DNA of 64,000 bases, from contig BCIA01000001.1 of NCBI GenBank assembly GCA_001599815.1, positions 4,654,934-4,718,933 of the forward strand, written 5' to 3'. Both the position numbers and the translations under genes were made by a program. This DNA comes from Furcasterigmium furcatum. Taxonomy: Eukaryota; Ascomycota; Sordariomycetes; Glomerellales; Plectosphaerellaceae. The notes under the pieces are model-generated. The model ran no database searches, had not been told where the DNA came from, and saw only the letters and a list, made by a program, of their open reading frames with translations. Shown piece by piece: positions 22,530 through 33,200 of the stretch (position 1 is its first letter; each line of letters starts with the position of its first letter).

Positions 22530-22937
22530 CTTCTCGTGTGATCGCGACTGGTGGTGACTCGTTTTCGGTGTTTCGATGCTTCGCGAGACTCGATCGAGAT
22601 GAATTGGTCGGTGCGGGAGGGATGCTGGGATCGGTGATGTGTGCGCAGAAGAAGAAGCTCGGAAGATCTCGCCTTGCTATGCTTCACGTCCTGGCCTAAA
22701 GAGACACGTCGTGGGTTTGCGAGATCGCGGAGGTCAAATTTCCGTCTGCTCAATTGCTCTCGTGGTGGTGGCAGTTGACTCAACCCCGCGGATGACTCAG
22801 CTCGGTGAGCTGCCCCTCCATTCACTGCCCACCGAGAGTGCCCCGCCTTCACCTATTACACCGAAACATCGACACGCATCGCATCACATACTTTCACTCC
22901 TACAACAACCTTTTGCTCTTTTCGCTTCTCTGTCCCT
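22530..22937. other. Intergenic, WRS1 promoter
   Basis: A 0.4-kb spacer between two minus-strand genes: the WRS1 promoter and the 3' end of the next gene. No gene was seen. Confidence 0.5.
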
Positions 22938-24108
22938 TCAGAAGGTAGTCATGAGGTCGGGGTACTCTCCTGCATGAGCTTCGAGATCCTTGTACACCGC
23001 ATCTGAATCGGAGAGATTCTTCATTCGCTCCATGTCTTCCTCCTCGAATTCCTCCAGCACCTCCTTCGGCTCCTCCTTGCCCTCCTTTTGGTCCTTCTTC
23101 CGGGGCTCTGTGGCCTTCTCAATACCGCTGGACTCACCAATAAACAAGAGCTGCGCGTTGACGTAGTTGAGATGGTCTGGCTTGGTTCCAATCCAGCGCA
23201 GGTCTCGAAATTCTTCCATAATACTGTGCCTACTTGTCAGAGCCTGATATAACGTGACAAATGAGTGTTTGTGCTGAAAAAGCTCACTCTTCAGAGAATT
23301 CGGGCGACTGGGGGAGTTGCGCATTCTGCGGCCCCGGGAACTTGGGGTTCTTGGTGCTCAGAATGAAGCTTCCCTTCTTCCTCAAGCCAAGGTCCTGCTG
23401 AACCTCGCCCAGATCCTTTGGTCGGGTGATCGCGTACGCCAGATGACTTTCGCGCCCCGTGTTGGTGATCATGTACACGCCCTCGGCTGCGGGGACGGCT
23501 TCAGGGACAATACTTGTGCCTTTCGTCTTGGTCTCGCGCTTCTCGCCTTCGAGAAACTGGTCCTTAAGGTCCTGGAAGCTCGCCCCGGTCTTGCTGACGA
23601 ACACCATATACCTCTCGCGCCCTGATCGGGGGAACGTCTTCTTGGGAACAGCGAGGACGCGGCTGTTACCGGCATCGCCGATGGGACCGGATCCAAGACC
23701 TGCGTCAGGGGCCATGGGGCGAAGGATGATGTAGGTGCGGGCGATGTCCTTGACCTCCTCCGGGTGCTCGATGTTCACCCGAGGGCGGAAGAAGAAGTAC
23801 ATGATGCCCTTTTCCAGAATTGTAGACGGCACGTCGGGGTCGGCATGTGGCTTCTCAGCCGTGCCGGCAACCTTGGAGCTGCTGTTTGCCTCCTTTGAAT
23901 CTGGAGCGCTTTCCCCAGCGTCACTGTGGCCTGCCTTCGACATGGTCTCCTCCAGGGTTGTCTGACGGCCACCCTCTGACGCCTCTGTCTTCACCCGCTT
24001 CGTGTCAGGTAATTCACTAGACTTTTTGCCTTCGATATCGTGCTTCTTGCCAGTTGCGGAGGGTTCGTTAGACCCATTGGCTGTGTCGGGTGATCGTGTT
24101 CCAGCCAT
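22938..24108 (-). CDS. Conserved nuclear-type protein, function unknown
   Basis: A 368-residue protein from two exons (23288-24108 and 22938-23223). The start is MAGTRSPDTANGS, since the frame upstream has no ATG. The first 110 residues are low-complexity, with a nuclear-localisation-like KKHDIEGKKSSELPDTKRVK. A folded region follows (about 110-300: GIMYFFFRPRVNIEHPEEVKDIARTYIILRP, GRERYMVFVSKTGASFQDL, HLAYAITRPKDLGEVQQDLGL, GSFILSTKNPKFPGP). After it comes a conserved FRDLRWIGTKPDHLNYVNAQLLFIG block and an acidic tail. Homologues in related fungi are, as I recall, labelled BTB domain transcription factor, but I see no BTB signature and do not assign a function. The junction reads SPEFSEDIMEEF. 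Confidence 0.85.
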
Positions 24109-24484
24109 TGTTACGAGGCAACGTCGAGGCTCAGTTGTCGATATCAAGAGGATGGACTGTCAAAAGTGTAGCAGATGAGATTTTCAGCCCAAACAGCAAG
24201 CTGAACTTGAATTTATACACAGCCTCATACCTATGATCACCAACAAGTGGTGATGTCATGCTGAAGTCAGCCACGCATGTCTCAGCTCATTGTACATCGC
24301 GTCGAGAAACACCGACATGAGGTTGTAACGCATACAGAACTGCCGTCCGGATAGGATTCATTTGGAACTAATAGAGGCCCAAATTGTTCTAGTTTGACAA
24401 GGGCCTTCTCATAGACATGCGCTGAGCATAGCAACGAGGTGTTTTATACGGAGAGGTGGAATAGGAGCGCTCCTCCGGACCCCA
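24109..24484. other. Intergenic
   Basis: A 376-bp spacer upstream of the conserved nuclear-type gene and downstream of the small membrane protein. No gene was seen. Confidence 0.5.
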
Positions 24485-24868
24485 TCAAGGCCTTCTTTCA
24501 AGCCAGAACACCAGAATCCCGAGTCCAGCGTTCAGAACTGGCACTCGGTACGGCATTCCGCACTTCCACTGGCTCCATGCTCCCGCGCCAGTCCAGAACA
24601 GTACCAGGCCCAGCGTGGCGCTGCTCCCTCTCGTGTACGGCACAAGGAGCATCACGCCGGTGAGCAGAAGCCACGCTCCGACATAGCGCATGTGTCTCTT
24701 GACATCGTCCTTGAACGGGATGACGGGGTGCAGCGTCGGTGCCGTGCGCTGCGCTTTGCGGTAGACCCTTCCGTGGAGTGTCCGGAGGGCGGGAACGAGA
24801 CGACCGGCGGCGGCGATGAAGAACTCGATGGAGAGGATGAGCGCCGGGATATGCACGAGGAACGCCAT
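24485..24868 (-). CDS. Small multi-pass membrane protein, unknown function
   Basis: A 127-residue single-exon protein. Hydrophobic segments at about residues 3-25, 63-80 and 84-100, plus a weaker one at 112-124, suggest three or four membrane helices. A basic loop (HGRVYRKAQR...FKDDVKRHMRY) lies between the first two. The arrangement is reminiscent of small DoxX-like fungal proteins, but no diagnostic motif is present and I do not assign a family. Confidence 0.65.
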   Translation of the reverse strand: MAFLVHIPALILSIEFFIAAAGRLVPALRTLHGRVYRKAQRTAPTLHPVIPFKDDVKRHMRYVGAWLLLTGVMLLVPYTRGSSATLGLVLFWTGAGAWSQWKCGMPYRVPVLNAGLGILVFWLERRP

Positions 24869-25182
24869 GAACCGCCCTGAGAGCTCTTGATATCGGAATA
24901 ATGGTGGGTTTGCTGAAGTAAGTGTAGACTCTCAGGTTGGTGATTTGGTTGTTGAGGTCTTGGATTAGGTTGTCACTGCGACGTCATTGATACCGCTGAC
25001 ACTTTTTGATTCGCAACCAGGACTCCGGCACCTTTCCACGTGCATCTCTAAACGAAACCCAGAAAGCGAGCAACAGTAACGAGAAATCATAGCCGGGGAC
25101 AGAATGACTTGCTAAACATGACGCCTCCTATAGTAGTAACGCTCGTAGATGTCCTCAAGATGCCGCCTCTGGCTCAACCCAC
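24869..25182. other. Intergenic
   Basis: A 314-bp spacer; nothing recognisable beyond flanking untranslated sequence. Confidence 0.5.
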
Positions 25183-27474
25183 TCAACCGATGTTGAATTC
25201 GCTGGCAGCGTTCATGACGCTCTTCATCTTCATCTTCATCCTCCTCTCCATCTCCGAGGGATCCTCGCCGCCACCGCTAGTATCGATACCCTCGAGAGCA
25301 TTGCTGGTCCTGCCTTCTGAACCAGCACCAGCACCGCTCTTGCGGTTCCTCCTCGCCGCGTCTTTCATCGCGTTCTTCTTGCCATCATGGCTTCCTCGCC
25401 CGACGCCGCTCGGCGCCTCCCTCAGCCCGTAGCTCTTCGCCGTGTGGCCGAGATGGAGCTCCGTGATGTCAAAGTACTTCCTCTCATCCTTGGTATGCGT
25501 CGCATACGCCCGGATGTGCGAGCGGAAGGACTTCCTGGCCGCTTCGAGGAGGAGCTTCGAGCTCGGCACGAGCAAGCGCTGCTCCATGTGGAGCTGCAGA
25601 GACTCGGCACGCTGCGAGAAGCTGCGGCTGTCCTCGGCGATGGGCCTCGCGTCCGTGTTGAAGGGGAACGGCATGTGCGTCGCGAGGCCCTTGTGGAGGA
25701 TACCCTCGTACGATTCGGGCTTCGGCAGCGAGGGTTGGTTGGCAGTGAGGAGGTCGACGTAGCCCTCTTCGCAGCCAGGCATGAGGAAGAGCACGGCTTT
25801 TCCGGGCCGGCCGGCACGAGCGGTACGTCCGATTCGGTGAAGGTGGTCCGCTGCGCTGAAGGCCGGGTCGTATTCGATGACGAGCTCAACAGCGGGAACG
25901 TCGAGACCGCGAGACGCGATATCCGTGGTGATGAGGATGCAGGGCTCTTTGCAGGTCGCGTATGCGCCGAGGGTCGCCGTTCTCACCGGTTGCGGAAGAG
26001 ATCCATGCAGTCGGTGCAGGATGATATCGGGGTTGGCCGGCGAATTGATGTACGCCGCCGTGGCGACAGTGTTGGCTGTGGGAGATGCCGAGTCGGCCGA
26101 CTTGTCGGTCGTCGGCTGAGGTTTCTTGAGCAAGTCAAAGTGGAAATCGACCGAGTCGGCACAAGAAATAAACACGATGGCCTTCATGACAGATCCTTTG
26201 CGCATGAAAGTCGATCTGAGCAGCGCTATGAGCGTGACCAGGCGAAGCTTCGCAGGCACAATATGATATGCCTGCTTCAGCTGTGCAGGCGCAGAGAAGG
26301 TGACCTGCTGATCTCCATGCTCCTCCTCCTCAGTGGCGGAGATGTGAACGGCATCTTCGAGGGAGATCTCGCCCAGCTTCTGCACGTCCATCTTCATGGT
26401 GGCCGAACACAGAATGGTCACTCTCCTTGTCGGAAGAGCTTCGAGGGAGACGCCGTTCTTCGTCGAGCTGGTCAGCTTGCCCTCCCGGATCTTGCCGACA
26501 ATGTCGCGCAGGTCACTCTCGAAGCCCATCTCCATCAGACGATCGCCTTCATCGAGTACCAGCCAGCGGACAGTACCCACGTCGAGAGCCTTGGTGTTTG
26601 AGAGGTGGTCAGTCAGTCGGCCAGGAGTGGCAATGAGGATGTTGACGCCCTTCCGCAATCTGCTCTTCTCGGAATGCTTGCTCTCACCACCGATAACGGT
26701 GGTACTGACGAGCCAGGGAGGCAGCAATTTGGCCAGGACCAGGTCTATCTGCCGGCACAGCTCTCGCGTCGGCGCAAGAACAATGGCGAAGAGGCCCGAA
26801 TCTCGTCGTACCTGGCCCTCCACGGCGAGAATGCGCTGGACAATCGGTAGGAGATATGCCAACGTCTTTCCGGAACCAGTCTGGGCCTGAACAAAAGCGT
26901 CGCTGTCTTCCTTGATGAGTTGCGGGATGACCTTGGCCTGGATGGCCGTCGGGGCCTTGAGCTGGATCTTGCCGGACAGGGTCTCGGCCAGCTTGCGGGA
27001 GCATCCCAGGGCGTGGAAGCTGGCAGCCTCCTCGGACAAGGGCGCATTAGATGGCTCGGCGGCTTCCTCTTCCGGCCTCTTGTCCTTGAAGTCGTCGAAC
27101 ACAGTTCTGGCTTCCGGGTTGGATGTGAAGAGCTTCGATGTGACCTGTCCGTTGGTCTTGTGAGGCCTGCCGGTGCTGATGCTCCCGGGTGGGAGCTTCC
27201 CGGTCTGGTAGGAGGTGGGCCTTGGAGGCTCTGCCCTCAGTCGCTTTGCCGGTCTCTCCCCATCTCCGTCGTCACCACCTCCGGCTTCATCTCGTCCCCT
27301 CGGGGCGAATCTCTGATGCGGGGCGCCTGATGATGAAGGCGTCGAGTCGGAACCTCTGCGAGCATCGCGCTGAGCCTTGAGTCGGTCTCTCCACTTTCCT
27401 CCCTGGAATTTGACATTTGCCTTCACGGGCGCCTCCCCGACAGAAAAGTTCAGAATCATGCCATCGTCCGCCAT
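25183..27474 (-). CDS. DBP7: DEAD-box ATP-dependent RNA helicase Dbp7
   Basis: A 763-residue intronless nucleolar helicase needed in early 60S ribosome assembly. The N-terminus MADDGMILNFSVG...KWRDRLKAQR is characteristic of Dbp7. Motifs in order: Q-motif region (about 170), AQTGSGKT (about 198), PTRELC, TPGRLTDHL, DEGD as motif II (about 305), SAT, TTDIASRGLDVP, and HRIGRTARAG (about 543). Motif II is DEGD rather than DEAD, which I recall as normal for this subfamily. The C-terminal region with AKSYGLREAP and a Lys/Arg-rich tail fits the family. Confidence 0.95.
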   Translation of the reverse strand: MADDGMILNFSVGEAPVKANVKFQGGKWRDRLKAQRDARRGSDSTPSSSGAPHQRFAPRGRDEAGGGDDGDGERPAKRLRAEPPRPTSYQTGKLPPGSISTGRPHKTNGQVTSKLFTSNPEARTVFDDFKDKRPEEEAAEPSNAPLSEEAASFHALGCSRKLAETLSGKIQLKAPTAIQAKVIPQLIKEDSDAFVQAQTGSGKTLAYLLPIVQRILAVEGQVRRDSGLFAIVLAPTRELCRQIDLVLAKLLPPWLVSTTVIGGESKHSEKSRLRKGVNILIATPGRLTDHLSNTKALDVGTVRWLVLDEGDRLMEMGFESDLRDIVGKIREGKLTSSTKNGVSLEALPTRRVTILCSATMKMDVQKLGEISLEDAVHISATEEEEHGDQQVTFSAPAQLKQAYHIVPAKLRLVTLIALLRSTFMRKGSVMKAIVFISCADSVDFHFDLLKKPQPTTDKSADSASPTANTVATAAYINSPANPDIILHRLHGSLPQPVRTATLGAYATCKEPCILITTDIASRGLDVPAVELVIEYDPAFSAADHLHRIGRTARAGRPGKAVLFLMPGCEEGYVDLLTANQPSLPKPESYEGILHKGLATHMPFPFNTDARPIAEDSRSFSQRAESLQLHMEQRLLVPSSKLLLEAARKSFRSHIRAYATHTKDERKYFDITELHLGHTAKSYGLREAPSGVGRGSHDGKKNAMKDAARRNRKSGAGAGSEGRTSNALEGIDTSGGGEDPSEMERRMKMKMKSVMNAASEFNIG

Positions 27475-27911
27475 TTTTGCGAGTGTTGTCGATTGATGAG
27501 GATGGGATGTTGACGGCGACGACGGTGAAGGTCTCGTCTCAATGAAGAAAAAAAGTCGAAAGACAGGGGTCCCGCCTTATCGATAAGCACCCGCTGGCCC
27601 GTGCGTTCTGCCACTGAATGAGGCGCTCCACCGAAATTTGGCTGGCCCCAACTGAAGCACCCCAACTGCCACCACGACTCCATCCAATTCATGATCTTGG
27701 CATCAAACAAACTCCGAAGATGAAATCCTCCCAACGACTCATTTTAGGAGTCTTGGTATGATTGGAAGCCGAGGAATTGTCTCGAAGACTTCAGACCCAA
27801 TCCTTTTCGGATCCATCCGGGTGTAACCAGGCTCTCTAACAATGGGCATGAAGATGTTCCTGCAGCGAGCGTAATGAGATTCTCCATATCTGCTATTTAT
27901 TCCAAAAGTGT
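27475..27911. other. Intergenic, DBP7 promoter
   Basis: A 437-bp spacer holding the DBP7 promoter and the ERG8 3' end. No gene was seen. Confidence 0.5.
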
Positions 27912-29388
27912 TCACAGCCAGCCATCGTAGTGGCTCAACTCCTCAACTTTGGCCCCTTCCACCTCACCCTTCACTTTCAGGAGCTTCACTTTTCCGCCCT
28001 TCTTCGCACTCCAGTCCTCCAAGAACGCCTCGACCCTCCTCGTCGTCTCCGCGTCATCCGCCATCAGCAGGGCCAGAGCATCAAACCCTCCAGCGCCAGG
28101 GACAACACCACCGTAAACACCCTCGATGCCGCTCAGCGCATCCAGAAGCTCACTCTGACTCTCCGGCTCGATGGGCACCCCGCTGGCCGTCCCCATCTCC
28201 CTCACAAGCTGTCTCACAAGCCCGACAGCCTCCGAGATTTCCCCCGTCCTGCCGTCCCGGAGCACCGCCCCCAGCGCCTCGTTTCTCGCCTGCAGGTCGT
28301 CCCAGAGCTTCTTGCTCTCCTCCGGCCTCCTCTTCCTCCACTCGAGCACCTTCTTCACCATCCCCACCGTCTGGCTCCCGCAGTCCACGTCGCACATCCT
28401 CAGCACCACGCCCGGCGGCAACGCCACCTGGTCCTTGGCGATCTCCGTGTCCCACTCGAGATACCCGTCGACCTTGCGCACCAGCGACTCGGCGAACCCG
28501 GCGGCCCCGGAGGACGGGATGCCCTCCAGGATGGCGGGCGAGAAGCGCCGGTACCGCGAGGACCCGAACACGGCGGCCGCGACGTCGAAGCCGCTGCCGA
28601 CCTTGCCCTGGGCGGCGCAGTGCGCCGCCTGCGCGAGGTTGTGCAGCGTCTGCTTGCCGGCCTCGGAGGTGATGTCGAACAGCGTGGCGGGCAGGTAGTG
28701 CGTGAGCAGGGCGGCGGTGAGGGCGGTGACGAGCGCGGCCGAGGAGCCGAGGCCCGTCTTGTGCGCCTCCGAGAGCTTGTGCGGGTAGCGCGCGAAGCGT
28801 CCCGTGCCGACGGGCGCCGCAGAGGCACCGGCCGGCAGGGAGTAGTAGTCGTTGTCGGCGAGGATGGTGAGGCGCGCCGAGGTCATGCTGTGGCTTGGGC
28901 GGTGCTGGCCGATGCGGTTGATGTAGGTGAGGGCGTAGGTGAGGGTGGTCTCGACGAAGGGGTTGGGCGAGATGGGGGCGCCGCCGCTTGGAGTGTGTCA
29001 GTGATGATGAGGATGAGATATATAAGATGAAAACACGATGAAGCTTGAACACTCACATGCTCAGTTCCGTCACTGCGATCCCGCCATCCTCGCCGCTCAG
29101 ATGAAAGCCGTACCGCCAACCGGCACCCACAAACTGCGGGCTCTTGACCACAATCTCCCTGAGCTGAACGCCCGCCACCGTGGTGATCTCGGCCGCAACC
29201 ACATTTACCCGTGCGCTGAGGCCGAACACAAGTCCCGTGTACTCGCGGTCGAGCACCAGATATCCTCCGGCCAGTAGCACCTTGCCCGGCGCTGATACGG
29301 CCGTGGTCGAGTTGGCCGGCACAACAGGCGGCGAGGGCGTCGTCTGAATCGGACCCGACGTGGGGTCGACCGTTGACGAGGAGGCCAT
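27912..29388 (-). CDS. ERG8: Phosphomevalonate kinase
   Basis: A 468-residue GHMP kinase from two exons (29057-29388 and 27912-28986). It phosphorylates mevalonate-5-phosphate in the isoprenoid and ergosterol pathway. Family marks are SAPGKVLLAGGYLVLD near the N-terminus, the junction segment SIGGAPISPNPFVETTLTYALTYI, the ATP-binding KTGLGSSAALVTALTAALL (about residue 190), GKVGSGFDVAAAVFGS, and C-terminal VPGAGGFDALALL. The start is the first ATG of the frame (MASSSTVDPT); the region upstream in frame has no ATG. Confidence 0.95.
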
Positions 29389-30206
29389 ACTCAAAAATAC
29401 CCCGCCCCAAAGCGCGCGACGAGTCAATTCCGGATAATAGCGCTGGCCAGAACCGTTCCTGACGATCCTTGACGAGATGGATGGGTAATGTCCAAATGCT
29501 CAGCGTCTGAAAAGGCGGAATTGGATGGTATGTGAGGGGCAGTGGAGATGACGGCCACACTCATCGAGTGGGCGACCGACTAAGAAAGCTTCGCGGTTAA
29601 ACCGCGGTCTCAGAGAATGGAGGCCCAGCGTGTTAAGCACCTCTCACCTCCAACCATCTCATCCGAACTCCTACGTCACACATCTACGGTAAGCGATTTG
29701 GAAAGTTTGTATCGAACGTCGACAAGTGTGATTTATGTCGGTATGTTACAAAGCAGCAGGATCTAGTCCTGGCCCTTCTGCAGAGGCCCCTTGCCAATGC
29801 TTCTCCTGTGACAGCCATCCGGCTGAAAGATGCTTCCGCCCATTCCCATCCTGATCCTCTATGCTGCGCGCCATCCCGACGCTCCTTTTCATCGTTTATG
29901 TAGTGGAGATTGATCTATCAGGCTCGCGGCCGTCATCGATGTGTTCTGAAGCCTTCCTACTCCCAAAAAACCAATATCGGGCTTGCCGAACGCAAGCTTT
30001 TTCCTCTGAACGCCGATCCAGACAGCTCATGCCGACCCCGTCGGCATGATGGAAAACCCCATCCGGTCCTCTCCCAACCATCCATCGAAGCACTAAATGG
30101 GGTATCAAACGACGCACTCGGGCTAGACAAAGGAAATAAAACACAGGGGTATTATGAAAAGGAAACATGCCACTGGAAATGCAGTGGCGGCAATGGCCGC
30201 GGTCGC
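29389..30206. other. Intergenic, ERG8 promoter
   Basis: A 0.8-kb region between two minus-strand genes: the ERG8 promoter (with the palindrome at 29592-29606) and the 3' end of the PPR gene. No RNA gene or coding sequence was recognised. Confidence 0.5.
29592..29606. promoter_or_regulatory. CGG-N5-CCG palindrome upstream of ERG8
   Basis: A perfect inverted repeat of 7 bases around a single A (CGCGGTT-A-AACCGCG), containing CGG and CCG spaced by five bases. That spacing is a typical target geometry for Zn2Cys6 transcription factors. It lies about 204-218 bp upstream of the ERG8 start codon. Its function is not shown. Confidence 0.35.
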
Positions 30207-33200
30207 TCAAGCCGCGATGACAGCCTCCTCGCCACCGCCGCCTCCGAGAAGCTCCAGCACCTTGTTGACGACGGCACTGGGGTAGCCGCGGGAGAGCATC
30301 TCAGAGACGACTCCCTTGGCCCTCTCCCTCGCCTCGGTGGCCAGGAAGGCCCGGGTCATCGCCTCGTACGTGCTGGGCTCGCGCTTGGTGTAGCCGAGGG
30401 CATCGTAGATGGCAAATGCGCGGTCAATGTTCTTCTCAGCTGCCCAGCCGTGGATGAGGGTGTTGGCAATGTAAGGAGTCAGCTCGACTCCACGGCGACG
30501 CATCAAGCCCAGAATGGGCTCGGTGTCGGCAACCACGTGGTTGGCGACCATGGATTCGAACAGCGACTGGAAGAGGCTGGCGTTGACGGGCATCGAATGG
30601 TCCTTCACGACAGAGTCGAACACCTTGCGGGCGCCCTCCATATCGTGAAGAACGCAGCCCCGTGCGTGAATCAGGGATGCAAAGTGGATGGCCTCGGGGC
30701 GCTTGCCAGAGGCGCGAATCTCATCCAGGACAGACTCAGCGGCGGCCATGTCGACGGGCTCCAGAGTGGCGTGGGTGTCGACAAGAAGCTTGTGCGTGTG
30801 GGCCGTAGGAGTGATTCCCTTAGCCAGCATACGCTGGTAGTAGGCGAGGACCTTCGTCTTGTCGCGCTTCGTGGTCAGGAAGAACTGCATCATGCTGTTG
30901 TACGGGGCGGGTCGGGCCTTGTAGTTGGGCATCGCCTCCATCTCGTCGAACAGCTGCTCGGCGAATTTCTCATCGCTGACACGGCACAGGGCGTTGACAA
31001 TGGTGCCATAGGTGACGGAAGTGGGCTTGATGTCCAGGGCGCGCATCTCGGCGAAGTAGAAGAGACAATCGTCGATGCGGCGGGCCTTTCCGAGCTTGCC
31101 GATGAGGGCGTTGTACAGGAAGGAGCTGGGCTCGACGCCCTCGGCCTTGGCACGATGGAAGATCTTTACGGCTTCCGAGGCCTCGTCGAATGTCTTGGTA
31201 GACTCCTTGAGGGTGGTGATGTACAGGCCGAAAGTGTTGGCAGACGGCGTAGCGCCCATCTGCAGGAGCTCCTGGTGGTACTGCTCGGCCAGCTGGCGGT
31301 TCCCCAGGGTGAGGCAGGCACCGACCATGGCGTCGAGAATCGAGGACCAGCCGTAGCGGACGACCGAGTACTGGGGGAGAAGAGGCACATCGGTGCGGGC
31401 CATGCCGAGGATGTCGTGGCACAGGTCCATCTTGCCGTCCCGGGCCGCAGCGGAGATCAGCTTGGCGTAGGTGATGTACCTGGGGTGACGGCCAGCGCGG
31501 CGCATGTTGCGGAAGCGGGTGAGGGCCTCGCTAACGCGGGGTCCCTTGCGGCCATGGCTGCCCTCGAGCTCGTCAGAGATGAGCGAGGAGCCCTTGAAGT
31601 CCGTGTTGTGAGCGTAAGGGTCGAACGTGTCCTCGAAGCTGGAAGCAGTGGCGGAGGAGGCGTAAGGAGAGCTCGCAAAGGTCTGGGGAGGGACGCTGGA
31701 GACCTGAGAAGCCATCTCGCGCGGGTCAGTGATGTTGCGCGCAGACATGTACCTGTTGATGAACTCGACACCCTCGTCGATCCAGTCGGCGCTCTCAGGG
31801 TTGGCTGCCCTGATCCTCTGGAACATGGCCTCGGACTGTGCCAGGCCCTCCGCAACTTGACCAGAGCCGATCATGGCGACGGCGAACATGGCAGTCGGCT
31901 CAATGAAGGCAGCAGTGATCTCAGTCTCCGGGCTGCTCAGGATGTGCCAGAAACGGGCGGCACCAGCGACGTCGCCTTCGCGGACGCTCATAGCCATCAG
32001 AGACATGGCCGACGTGGCCGTCTGCTCGTAGTTGAACGGAAGGTTGGCGAAGGCCGCGATCGCAGTGAACTTGTCGCCCTTGTCCGCAGCGCGGGTGGCG
32101 ACGTTGCTCATGGCGGCAAAGCGAGCAGGGCTCTCGCCCTCGATGATCTGAGCCCACTGCAGCGCATCCTGGAAGATACCGCGGTCGACGAAAGCCTTGA
32201 CAAAGCCGGAGTTGATGAGGGAGTCCTTGATGGCCGCGGCGTTTGCGTCGTACTCCTTGATGATCTTCTCGTAGAACTTCATGGCGCCCTCAACCTTGCC
32301 GCAAATAACGTAGCCGCCAATCACCGAGGCATAGACCTCGGAGTCCATGCGGTCGAGCAAGGAAGCATCGCCGTTGTCGTTGGAGATGGCCAGGGAACGG
32401 TACTCCTCGTAGCATTCGACAGCGCTGATGAGATCGCCCGAGGCAGCGAAGCAGGTGATCATGGCGGGGAACATGGCAGCATAAGGAGTGACGCGGTTCA
32501 GCTCCATGTGCTCGTAAAGGCGGAGCATGTCGGAGGGGCGGCCGGCGTGTGCGCACGCCGTAACAAGGTGCTGATAGGCCTCGGGTGAGTAGGCGGCCCT
32601 GAAGGTGGTGACGGATGTCTCGAAAAGGCTCATGGCCCAGTCCAGAGGATCATCCTCGGAGAGAATGGCATAGTCAAACTCGTTCGAGTCGAGCATGAAC
32701 TTGCCTGGCTCCTCCATGCCACCGAATCGAACGCGCTTGTCCTCGAGCTCCTTCTTGAGAGCAGCAACCTCCAGAGACCGTGAGGCCAAGAAGCCGACAA
32801 GAATGTTGTAGGTGTCGGTGTCGGGGACGACCTTCTGGCGCAGCATGTGAGCGTAGACATCACGGACCTTGGAGACGATCTCGTTCTTCTCGGCGGTCAG
32901 TCTGATGCGGGAAACGAGAAGCGCGTTGTAGGCACCGGCGATGGGGGTGACGCCGGCAACGAGCATGGCCTCGAAGACCGCGGGAATCTCGGCCCAGCGG
33001 CCATCTTCGGAGAGCTTCAGAAGATGGTCGGCGTAGGTCTGAGACTGAGGGTGGATCGGAGGCGTGGCGGAGCGCGCGATGCTGGCGGGGGTAGCAGAGC
33101 GCTCAATCTGTGGCGTCAAGGCACGCGAGAGGAGTTCCGGGTCAATGGGCGTCCCTGACTTGACTGAACGTTCAATGGCCTCCTCGAGAGCTTCCTGTCG

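Noticed and set aside
25387..26601. 404-codon plus-strand open frame
   Set aside because: Antisense to DBP7, which has all helicase motifs.
29910..32588. 892-codon plus-strand open frame
   Set aside because: It is the antisense shadow of the PPR gene. The minus strand shows clear PPR repeats and a presequence, while this frame has low-complexity Val/Gly/Asp-rich text produced by GC-rich codons.
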